Positions 48,624-57,128 of a DNA stretch of 64,000 bases are shown here, in pieces. The notes beneath the pieces are model-generated. The model ran no database searches, was not told the DNA's origin, and worked only from the letters and a program-made list of their open reading frames with translations. The stretch covers positions 1 to 64,000 of the forward strand of contig CAJQPP010000078.1 in assembly GCA_905480235.1 (NCBI GenBank), given 5' to 3'. The position numbers and the translations under genes were made by a program. This DNA comes from an uncultured Pirellulaceae bacterium (lineage in GTDB: Bacteria; Planctomycetota; Planctomycetia; Pirellulales; Pirellulaceae). The stretch's first letter is position 1. Each line of letters starts with the position of its first letter.

Positions 48624-49604
48624 TCAAGGGGCAGCGATCTGATTCAATATTTCCCCAATGATGGCTTCCGATGCTTGCCGATCCCCTTCACTGGATTGGC
48701 CTTTCAGCAGAATCCGGTGAGACAGCACGGCCACTGCCAGGCCCTTGGCATCGTCGGGAATGACGTAGTTGCGTCCTTCCACCAATGCAGTCGCTTGTGC
48801 GGCACGGCTCCACAACAACAATCCACGGGTACTGACGCCCACATCCAAAGCCGGCGTTTCCCGAGTAGCGTGCACGACATCCAACATGTATTGGGTGATC
48901 GCGGGTTCCATTTTCACTTCACGCACCGCCGCTTGCAGCTGCCTGACCATCGTCTTGTCAATCACGTGCTGGAGCTGCTCGACGGGCTCGCCGGCGCGGT
49001 GACTTTCCACGATTTGCTGCTCAACTTCGCGATCAGGATAACCCATGGACACCCTCAACAAAAAGCGATCCAACTGGCTTTCCGGAAGGACATAGGTACC
49101 CTCGAATTCAAATGGGTTTTGCGTCGCAATCACCATAAAGGGCTGAGGCAGAGGGTGCGTCTTTCCATCTACGGAAACCTGGCCGTCACTCATGGCTTCC
49201 AATAACGCACTCTGGGTTCGCGGCGGAGCACGATTGATTTCATCGGCCAATACGAAATGGTTAAAAACCGGTCCCGGATGGAAAACGAATTCCTCGTTTT
49301 GTGAATGGTAGATCAGACTACCCGTAATATCGCTGGGCAATAAATCTGGTGTGAACTGCAAGCGACAGAAATCACCGTTGATACTCTTCGCCAAAGCTTT
49401 TCCCATCAGCGTTTTGCCAACACCCGGCACGTCTTCAAGGAGAATATGTTCGCCGGCAAAAAGAGCGACCAAACAAAGCCTGGCAACATTGCGTTTTCCC
49501 AATACAACACTCGCAATGTTGTCTTCGAGTTTGCCAATTTTGGCCTGCAAATCAGGCATTTGATTATTGTCCACGCCGCAGCTTCCATACTCATCAGGTT
49601 CCAC
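48624..49604 (-). CDS. MoxR family AAA ATPase
   Basis: 'EHILLEDVPGVGKTLMGKALAKSINGDFCRLQFTPDLLPSDITGS', 'FNHFVLADEINRAPPRTQSALLEAMSDGQVSVDG'. Start may be 49559. Confidence 0.95.
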   Translation of the reverse strand: MEPDEYGSCGVDNNQMPDLQAKIGKLEDNIASVVLGKRNVARLCLVALFAGEHILLEDVPGVGKTLMGKALAKSINGDFCRLQFTPDLLPSDITGSLIYHSQNEEFVFHPGPVFNHFVLADEINRAPPRTQSALLEAMSDGQVSVDGKTHPLPQPFMVIATQNPFEFEGTYVLPESQLDRFLLRVSMGYPDREVEQQIVESHRAGEPVEQLQHVIDKTMVRQLQAAVREVKMEPAITQYMLDVVHATRETPALDVGVSTRGLLLWSRAAQATALVEGRNYVIPDDAKGLAVAVLSHRILLKGQSSEGDRQASEAIIGEILNQIAAP

Positions 49605-49726
49605 TCACCCGTTCGAGGTCGTCGCCCCGAACTACGCATCCTAATATTACCTGTTTTACGAGATATTGTCTGCTGTACGGGTATTCCTTTGAAATCGTCC
49701 ACGGCTGCTTTTCTAATTCAGCGCAT

Positions 49727-49754
49727 AAAAAAACCCCGCCTCATGGGGCGGGGT
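49727..49754 (-). terminator. Rho-independent terminator for the 50908-49782 minus-strand genes
   Basis: Minus strand ACCCCGCC..GGCGGGGTTTTTTT. Confidence 0.85.
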
Positions 49755-49781
49755 CGCATAATATTTTTTTAGCCGGCCTGC

Positions 49782-50036
49782 CTAAACATAGAAACGATTG
49801 AATATTTCCAATACCGTCCGAGGCTTACCGTCGGACGTTTTCCATGGTTCTTCGGTCAAACCGCCATATTCCTGGATGTTTAAGAACAGCATGATTGTGC
49901 CGATCAACAAACAGGCTAAGGCGATGATCAACATCACTGTGTAAATCGAAAAATCCTGTTTCCGGACCACCGCGGTGGGCGACTGGAAAGTCGTATCGCC
50001 AATTGGCTCAGAGGCTTCAAAATTCGGTTCAGACAT
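49782..50036 (-). CDS. Small single-TM hypothetical protein
   Basis: 84 aa; one TM 'YTVMLIIALACLLIGTIMLFL'; tightly downstream of 50066-50908 and followed by a terminator. Confidence 0.75.
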   Translation of the reverse strand: MSEPNFEASEPIGDTTFQSPTAVVRKQDFSIYTVMLIIALACLLIGTIMLFLNIQEYGGLTEEPWKTSDGKPRTVLEIFNRFYV

Positions 50037-50065
50037 TCTGAATAATTCCTTGTCTTATTTGCTTA

Positions 50066-50908
50066 TCAGCGATTGCTGGCGTCTTGCAGAATCCACTTGG
50101 TTGTGACTTGATCGTTTACCTGAACAGGGACCTTCGTCAGATTAGAGTCGACCCGTGCTGCCGAACGATTGTTCTGTGCTTCAAATACCGTCGCCGTACC
50201 CACGTAAGTGTCTCCGCGGTAGATATCAAAACTGTGACCACGACGAAGTCCATCGTCGAGGCCGAGATTGATGGCGATGTTTTTACCATCGATCGCAGTA
50301 ATTCGGCCTTTCAAATCCCGTGGGATGTGATTGGTCAAATCGTATTTATCCAAACCGTTGGCATTCATCACTTTGGTGCGTTGAGCATTCTCGGCTACTA
50401 AATCTGATCGCATGCTCTCCAATGCGACCTTTTTTGAATTGAGTTCAAAAATCTGGGCCGTCATATCAGTGACTTTACCTCGCTGCTCAGAAACAGACTC
50501 GGTCAGCAAACCCAGTTGCTTTTGCAGATTGTCAATCAGACCATCCTGCTCCGCGATACGACTTTCATTTTCTTTTACGACAATAAAAGACTCTGCTGCT
50601 TTTACTTTTTCATCGTTCCATCCATCGTTGGCGGTCTTGAAATCACGCTCGGCCTGTTGCAACTGTGACTCCAGTTGCTGGATGCGAATCATACGAGCGA
50701 CCTTTTCCTTTTTGATCTGCTCATTCTTGACATTAGCTTCACCGAGGATTCTCTCACGATTTTGAGCCAATTCCTCGATCTTATCCTTGTTCTCAATCGC
50801 CTGTTGTTTCCAGTTTTGATGAGATGCGTTGACCATCACGCCGATTACCATGAAGCAAACGCTCAGCAAGAGAATCAGAATCGTGATGATTTTGCCCACA
50901 AGATTCAT
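50066..50908 (-). CDS. Membrane-anchored coiled-coil hypothetical protein
   Basis: N-terminal TM 'ITILILLLSVCFMVIGVMVNA', long coiled coil, C-terminal beta domain 'INLGLDDGLRRGHSFDIYRGDTYVGTATVFE'. Confidence 0.8.
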   Translation of the reverse strand: MNLVGKIITILILLLSVCFMVIGVMVNASHQNWKQQAIENKDKIEELAQNRERILGEANVKNEQIKKEKVARMIRIQQLESQLQQAERDFKTANDGWNDEKVKAAESFIVVKENESRIAEQDGLIDNLQKQLGLLTESVSEQRGKVTDMTAQIFELNSKKVALESMRSDLVAENAQRTKVMNANGLDKYDLTNHIPRDLKGRITAIDGKNIAINLGLDDGLRRGHSFDIYRGDTYVGTATVFEAQNNRSAARVDSNLTKVPVQVNDQVTTKWILQDASNR

Positions 50909-51388
50909 TGCGAATCCCCAATAAAGTCAGGTCAGTTGGTCGTTCTTACTTATAATACTTCGCGGTGATTATCGATTCAGGAGCTGGGCTGAAGAAAATC
51001 CGAATTCCTTCGAGCACGCAAAGCCCCCATTCCACCAGTCTTACCGCAGCATGCCAGTATAATTGACTTCGGAAAAAAGTGTCAACGAAATCGCGGGGAA
51101 TCCTTTACCCCGTTGTATCCGGCACCGACTCGGTGATCTCTCCAGAATACGATGTTTTTACACGTTTTCACGGCGTTTTTTAAAATTCTGTGGGCAAAGA
51201 GGTCCGGCACTCCAGCAATTGCTGAGAAGCGCTGGCTCATAATCCCCATAATCGGTATATTTCCCGCCCCGGTTTGGCCCATGGGTCCATTGATCCATGG
51301 ACCTCGCCAAGAAAATCGGGTGGGATGAATGCCTCAGATAAAAGAATCCAATTTAACGGCCTGCATCGGCTGGACGCGAGCTCCCTTT

Positions 51389-52294
51389 ATGACTGATAAA
51401 GTTTCCCCCGCCACAAACGCCATAAAAGCGGAAGCGAATGCATCGAATCTTGATGTAAGACTGGCAAAACGTCCGGCGATCACGACCTATGATGCACGTC
51501 TCATCCGCCAACGCCCGCACCTTTTTCCACCCGAGGTCATTGGCGATCGGGATTTTCGCAAGATGGTACTGCGAGACAACTTCCCTTTACCATCGGACGA
51601 TTACCGGGAGGGATACCACGTCGCTTCCGACGCCAGTTATTGGCTTAATGGTCTGGAATGTTACCTGAAAACACTTAACACGATTGAAAGATATGGGCTT
51701 GAGATCCGTCACATGCTGGACTTTGGATGTGCGTCGGGACGTGTGACCCGACACTTTCGTTGCCAAATGGATGATGTACAAGTGTGGGCAGCGGACATTA
51801 ATCCCAAACATATTGACTGGCTGAGCACGCACATGCCGAGAAATCCCAAGGCAATGGCGGTTACCGAAACGCCTGGAATTGCGATTGCCGATAATTCGTT
51901 GGATTTCATTTCCGCGTATTCGGTTTTCACGCACATCGACGAAACGGAAGTCGCTTGGTTGGCTGAAATGCAACGCATTCTTCGTCCCGGTGGGTTAGCC
52001 TATTTCACCGTGCACAATGAAGACACTTGGCAAGCGATGAGCGACTTGGGGCCCGCCAATCGATTAGTCGCATCGATGCTCCGCCGAGAAGGTTTTACTT
52101 TAGAACGCCTTCAGCAGCCGATGGCCGTTGGCAAAACCGCGTATTACTTTGCGGACGAGGGAGCTTACCGGGCTCAAGTGTTCCACTCCAACTGCTATCT
52201 GCGAGATGTTTGGAGCCAATTTTTCAAAATCCATGAAATCATGCCTTGTGAACAGCAACGCCAGTCAGTCGTGGTCTTGACCAAGGAAGGTTGA
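51389..52294 (+). CDS. Class I SAM-dependent methyltransferase
   Basis: 'IRHMLDFGCASGRVTRHF', 'LDFISAYSVFTHIDETEVAWLAEMQRILRPGGLAYFTVH'. Confidence 0.9.
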   Translation: MTDKVSPATNAIKAEANASNLDVRLAKRPAITTYDARLIRQRPHLFPPEVIGDRDFRKMVLRDNFPLPSDDYREGYHVASDASYWLNGLECYLKTLNTIERYGLEIRHMLDFGCASGRVTRHFRCQMDDVQVWAADINPKHIDWLSTHMPRNPKAMAVTETPGIAIADNSLDFISAYSVFTHIDETEVAWLAEMQRILRPGGLAYFTVHNEDTWQAMSDLGPANRLVASMLRREGFTLERLQQPMAVGKTAYYFADEGAYRAQVFHSNCYLRDVWSQFFKIHEIMPCEQQRQSVVVLTKEG

Positions 52295-52382
52295 GTTTTG
52301 GCACGCGGGACCTCTCTGTCGCAGGCGTCCACACGCGCGACAAATTACCCGGGTAAATCAATGGCGTTCATCTAGCTTTCGG

Positions 52383-53597
52383 CTAGATAAACAAATCCAG
52401 TTTTTCAAAAGACCGCCCCAGAATCTCGGAGCTATCGACCCCCAGCCAGTCTTCCAGCACCGCAGCGTAAACGCGGCGGTAATCGACTGTAAATTTCAGA
52501 TCTCCCTGATCGAGGTCTGACATATCCGGATGTTGATTCAGAGGCCCCGCCTTCAAGCGCCCCCCAGCCAAAAACAAAGGCGCCGCGGTTCCATGATCCG
52601 TACCGCGGCTGGCATTCTCACGCACACGACGTCCAAACTCTGAAAAAGTCATCAGCAAGGTTCTTTCCGCATGCCCCTTATTTTTTAAATCCTCGTTAAA
52701 GGCCTGCGTGGCATCCCCCAATTGCTGCAGCAAAGCGGCGTGCGCTGCTGCCTGATTGGCATGGGTATCAAATCCATCATGAGTAACGTAGTAAATACGA
52801 GTCGGTAAACCAGATTCAATCAATTGCGAAACGGCGGCCAGTTTTTTTCCTAGCGAGGTTTCGGGGTACCTTTTCATGGCGTCGCTGGCACTCAGGATAC
52901 TCTCCAGCTTCCCGCTGGTCGTCATAGCCATGGAAGCGTTCTCGTGAATGAACCCTAACAGATCATCGCTGTGACTTCGTTGCTTTGTCAGATTAGTGGC
53001 GATCCCTTGCGACAAGGGTTGATGATCGCCCAGTCGCAACCGGAACTGATCCAAACTCTGGATGGACGCGACCGGCTTGGTTCGCGTTGTGAGCGCCAGC
53101 GGTTGCCTTTCACCGCCGTAGTGAATCGCTGGCAGTTCACCCGAAAGGTGTGCGTCCACACAACGTCCCAGCCACCCTCTGGGAAACTCCTTGGTATTCC
53201 GATGGGCGGTGTGCCAAAGATCCATGGATTCAAAATGGGAGCGATTGGGGTTCGGATATCCCACCCCTTGCACAACCGACAATTGTCCCTCATCCAACAG
53301 CCGGGCAAACCCACTCAAAGCAGGGTGCCAGCCAATTTCATCATCAATTTTTGCAACCTGTGCTTTATCAATTGCCAGCGTAAATCGGTTTCGGTAGTAC
53401 TCGTCATTGGCGTAAGGGATGACCGTATTTAATCCGTCGTTCCCGCCCGACAACTGAATTACCACAAGAATTTTCTCGTCGGATTTCTGGCTCGCTTGGC
53501 GTGAGGCTCCCCATAAAAATGGCGGCGCCGCGGCACCTGCAGTGATTAATGCTGCGCCACCAAAGGTAGCTTGTATCATTTTTCTTCTGGTAACCAT
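52383..53597 (-). CDS. DUF1501 domain-containing protein (Tat-type signal-like)
   Basis: 'VTRRKMIQATFGGAALITAGAAAP', 'VVIQLSGGNDGLNTVIPYANDEYYRNR', 'TLLMTFSEFGRRVRENASRGTDHGTAAPLFLAGG'. Confidence 0.95.
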   Translation of the reverse strand: MVTRRKMIQATFGGAALITAGAAAPPFLWGASRQASQKSDEKILVVIQLSGGNDGLNTVIPYANDEYYRNRFTLAIDKAQVAKIDDEIGWHPALSGFARLLDEGQLSVVQGVGYPNPNRSHFESMDLWHTAHRNTKEFPRGWLGRCVDAHLSGELPAIHYGGERQPLALTTRTKPVASIQSLDQFRLRLGDHQPLSQGIATNLTKQRSHSDDLLGFIHENASMAMTTSGKLESILSASDAMKRYPETSLGKKLAAVSQLIESGLPTRIYYVTHDGFDTHANQAAAHAALLQQLGDATQAFNEDLKNKGHAERTLLMTFSEFGRRVRENASRGTDHGTAAPLFLAGGRLKAGPLNQHPDMSDLDQGDLKFTVDYRRVYAAVLEDWLGVDSSEILGRSFEKLDLFI

Positions 53598-53633
53598 CTT
53601 TGTCTCCTCTGACTAACTCAAGCGAAAGGGAAG

Positions 53634-54995
53634 TCAGTTCAATTGATACTCTGGCGTGGCACCGATCGCACAAACTACGTCTGCCACCCGCTGATTCAAA
53701 TTGCGTCGCTTGGCAGATCCTAACTCAATCAGTTGATGCATCGTATCTCCGGGTAAGGGCACTGCCACATAAGCCTCCACCAATTTTCGAATCCAAATCT
53801 CAGGATCCATTTTTGGTAACGCGTTAACCGCCTTGGAAATTGAGCCGCGTGAAAACTGCGAGTTTTCCTGGTTGGCAATTTTGTAAACCAGATTAGCTCT
53901 ACCCAAAAAAGTGGACGCGTTAATCCACTCGCGACCACCACCCCAGCCCTTTACATTGGGCGGGTAAAGCGGCAGATGACCGAGGGCCAACAACTGATCC
54001 GACAACTGGTTCAAATCTGCCTGAACACCCAAAGCTCGCAACAGTCCGACAGCCATTTCCACTGGACTTTTAACTTTTTGCCCGATGGTATCATCGGCAA
54101 AAAATAATTGACTGGTTAAAATCGTTTTTAACGTGTCGCGAATATCAAAATCATTTTCCCTCAGCTGATCTGCTAAAGGCTGGATGAGTTCATCACTCAA
54201 TTCCCGATCATCCAAAACAAAGAAACGCACTAACTTGCGGGCGATAAACCCGGCGGTAGATGGTTGATCCAATACCACGTGTATGGCCTGCTCACCGGTG
54301 AAATTCCCGCGTTGCCCCAGCAATATCTTCTCCGCATGGTCATGTTGGTGCTGGTTAAAACGAAAATTGCCGCGGCGAATTTCCCAACCCGTAAAACAGC
54401 GAGCTAGTTCTTTGATGTCTTTTTCTGAATAATTCCCGGGTCCCAGACAGAACAACTCCATGAGCTCTCTGGCATAGTTTTCGTTGGGGCGCGTTTTTCG
54501 ATTCTCTTCCGAATCAAGATAAATCAACATCGCTACGTCTTGGGAAATCCCTTGCACCATTGGCTCAAAGTGTCCCAACGCATGCGCTCGCAACCATTCA
54601 ATTTGTCTCAGCATGGCACGCGAATTCAGAACCTTATCGGCACTTGTCGCGAAGTGCCCGTGCCAAAACAGGGTTGTTTTTTCTAACAATTGACAAGGGG
54701 TTTGCACCATCCTCAACAACCACCAAACCGCCAACTGACGAGGATCTTGAGAACTGGATAAGGCCTTTTCCATCGACTGCATTGATTGATCAAAGGCCAC
54801 GCTTGGAGCAACCGAAAACACTCGATCAACCGTCTTTGAGTACCCCGCTTTTACGCAGACTTCTAATTCCCGAATAGGGGTTCCAAATTCCGCACGCCTT
54901 AACAAGTGAGCTGCACGCCGTAAATCCCAAGGCTGACTCGTGCTAGGTTGCCATGGCTTCCAAGCCTGTTTTGGATCGCGGCGTAATTCAGCCAT
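53634..54995 (-). CDS. DUF1800 domain-containing protein
   Basis: 'AAHLLRRAEFGTPIRELE', 'ENYARELMELFCLGPGNYSEKDIKELARCFTGWEI', 'PPNVKGWGGGREWINASTFLGRANLVYKI'. Confidence 0.95.
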   Translation of the reverse strand: MAELRRDPKQAWKPWQPSTSQPWDLRRAAHLLRRAEFGTPIRELEVCVKAGYSKTVDRVFSVAPSVAFDQSMQSMEKALSSSQDPRQLAVWWLLRMVQTPCQLLEKTTLFWHGHFATSADKVLNSRAMLRQIEWLRAHALGHFEPMVQGISQDVAMLIYLDSEENRKTRPNENYARELMELFCLGPGNYSEKDIKELARCFTGWEIRRGNFRFNQHQHDHAEKILLGQRGNFTGEQAIHVVLDQPSTAGFIARKLVRFFVLDDRELSDELIQPLADQLRENDFDIRDTLKTILTSQLFFADDTIGQKVKSPVEMAVGLLRALGVQADLNQLSDQLLALGHLPLYPPNVKGWGGGREWINASTFLGRANLVYKIANQENSQFSRGSISKAVNALPKMDPEIWIRKLVEAYVAVPLPGDTMHQLIELGSAKRRNLNQRVADVVCAIGATPEYQLN

Positions 54996-55034
54996 CGAGA
55001 TCGCTCATTATTTGAGTTATGAAGGGAACTGCCA

Positions 55035-56822
55035 TTAATCGGCGTTTTGCAAATCTACTTGTAACGTGATCCCCATTTCGTTGGGCTCAATTCGATAATC
55101 CAACTTGGCTTGTTCAGCATATTGCATCATTGACAACACCAAATCTAATTCCGCCTCGGCTTCATCTCGACTTTTCGCGTTTCCCATCATCGACTGGGCC
55201 ACCAGCACTTCGCGGTTAAGCTCCAATTGCTTTTTAATGGCCTCCGAATTTAACACCATGACCGTATTGGAATCCGACGATTGGGTCGATTCAATCTTCT
55301 GAGTCGCTTCTGCCAACTCGTGTGCAAAATCTTCGGTACTGGAGATGATCATGTAATCATCTTGGAACGCGATCGAAGGAGAAAAATTGTATTGAATTAA
55401 TCCCTCATCAGCATCATCTTCTCGGAGATAGGTGGCTGAGGTAACCCGATAATCCTTTTGCTTCATCGTCTGCACGTCAAATTGAGTCATGTTGCCGTTC
55501 TCACTTAAGTTCAACAGCGTGATAAAGCTGTTAAAAGAGATTCGGAAACGGGTCTCACGCTGAGGGTTCTGCAAACGACCGATCAAAGCGAACGCAGGCA
55601 GTTTAATATCTGGATTCACGCCGGCAAGGTAATCCTGTTTTTTGGCAACCAGCATCAACCCCGGCTGGAGTGCACCCAAAATTTCCTCGCCAAAATCAGC
55701 ACCGCCAAAAAATGTTGACAATTGGCTTTCCGTAAGTGACAAATCCGCGATCACCTTTTCAGGAAACAGATCTTCTTTGGCTAACCACCATCGCCCCAAG
55801 TCACGGTAGGACGCCACCTGTCCGAGCAGACCCGGCATTTCGATGAAAGGCGGCGCTTGACCCAACGCTTTATTTCCAAAATAGAACTCGCGAGCGTCGC
55901 GAATGGACTGGGTATCAAAGGGTAGACTGGTATCGATCACCAGTTTCTCGTCGTTGAATTCCAAATTACCACTCACGAATCCGGCATCTTCTAACGCTTC
56001 CAAAATCCCCCCGAACAAAAGTTCGACGGCGGGATTGTCAGTGCGACCGGCAAACAACGCGTCCGTATTGGGAGCATTCCGTAAAACTTGCAAATCAACC
56101 CAGGCCCACAAATCACCTGTAGCGGACTTCTTGGACTTGGCCTTTTGGAACGATTCAGAGGAAGCCAAGGTCCCTGAAATTTCTTTCCCACGCTCCACTG
56201 AGTCCCGTAGATTGTCGACCATCTGACGGATGAAACGCTCTTGGTTGGAAACCAAAAACCACTTACCAAAACGCCCGATGACCAGCCCATCCAGCAATGC
56301 TAATTTCCCTTTTCGATAGGTCTTAATTTCATAAGCTTCCGCACCTCCCTGTTGCTTGATGAAACCCAGCACTTCCCCTGCCGTTTTTTTCAGCAAAGCT
56401 TCGTCGTTGGAATAAAAGGCCAGACCGACGGATTCCGTCGACAAGTCTGCTCCGAAAAACAGCCCCCCTTGAGTGAGTTGTTTAACAGCTGGCAGCCATT
56501 TCTCGCCCACCCTGGCTTCGAGAAGAGCCAAACCAATCCGAAATTGCTTCATGGCGGGCGCGCTCAAACCTTGCTTGACCGGCTCCAGCTTGGCGATCTT
56601 TTTCCGTAGAGGATGGTTGACTAATTTCTCTACGACAGTCTGGGGTTGGCCAATTTCAACATAGAGATTCGTGCTTTTGGGGAACAGATTAGCCCCGTTA
56701 ACTTCGGCTGATTGCCACGCAACCAGCGGGGACGTGAACACAGAAATCGCCAGAAAACCAAACAAAACCCGCCCTAAGTGGGCGTACTTTTGCGACAGCG
56801 GTCGTTGTTTTTTCAACTGCAT
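55035..56822 (-). CDS. Exported hypothetical protein (DUF3352-like features)
   Basis: ATG 56822 followed by a signal-like segment; 'LFPKSTNLYVEIGQPQTVVEKLVNHPLRKKIAKLEP...FFGADLSTESVGLAF'. Confidence 0.7.
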   Translation of the reverse strand: MQLKKQRPLSQKYAHLGRVLFGFLAISVFTSPLVAWQSAEVNGANLFPKSTNLYVEIGQPQTVVEKLVNHPLRKKIAKLEPVKQGLSAPAMKQFRIGLALLEARVGEKWLPAVKQLTQGGLFFGADLSTESVGLAFYSNDEALLKKTAGEVLGFIKQQGGAEAYEIKTYRKGKLALLDGLVIGRFGKWFLVSNQERFIRQMVDNLRDSVERGKEISGTLASSESFQKAKSKKSATGDLWAWVDLQVLRNAPNTDALFAGRTDNPAVELLFGGILEALEDAGFVSGNLEFNDEKLVIDTSLPFDTQSIRDAREFYFGNKALGQAPPFIEMPGLLGQVASYRDLGRWWLAKEDLFPEKVIADLSLTESQLSTFFGGADFGEEILGALQPGLMLVAKKQDYLAGVNPDIKLPAFALIGRLQNPQRETRFRISFNSFITLLNLSENGNMTQFDVQTMKQKDYRVTSATYLREDDADEGLIQYNFSPSIAFQDDYMIISSTEDFAHELAEATQKIESTQSSDSNTVMVLNSEAIKKQLELNREVLVAQSMMGNAKSRDEAEAELDLVLSMMQYAEQAKLDYRIEPNEMGITLQVDLQNAD

Positions 56823-57128
56823 CTCGGATCTTCCCGTATTAAAAAATACCCACCGCGTATTTGCCAAACCAACCAAGGCAACGGTTTCGCCGCCCCAGCC
56901 ATCCGCGTCCAACTTCCCTAAGTTACTTGCTGACGTCAGGTCCCGTTTCAGAAATCGTAACCGATCTGACATGTTTGGAAAATAAATTCAAAAATAAAAC
57001 CCTCCGAATTACTGCGAAGGGTTACGAAGAAATCCGTCTCACTTTCAGGACAGATACTCTGCAAGTGAACGGCTGCAATCGGCTATACTGGGGCTTCATC
57101 CAAGATTTTTACGATTGGCAAAAAAACG

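Noticed and set aside
48161-49205. Long plus-strand ORFs (166 and 210 aa) opposite DUF58 and MoxR genes
   Set aside because: Antisense to strongly supported conserved genes; His/Arg/Gln-rich shadow-ORF composition.
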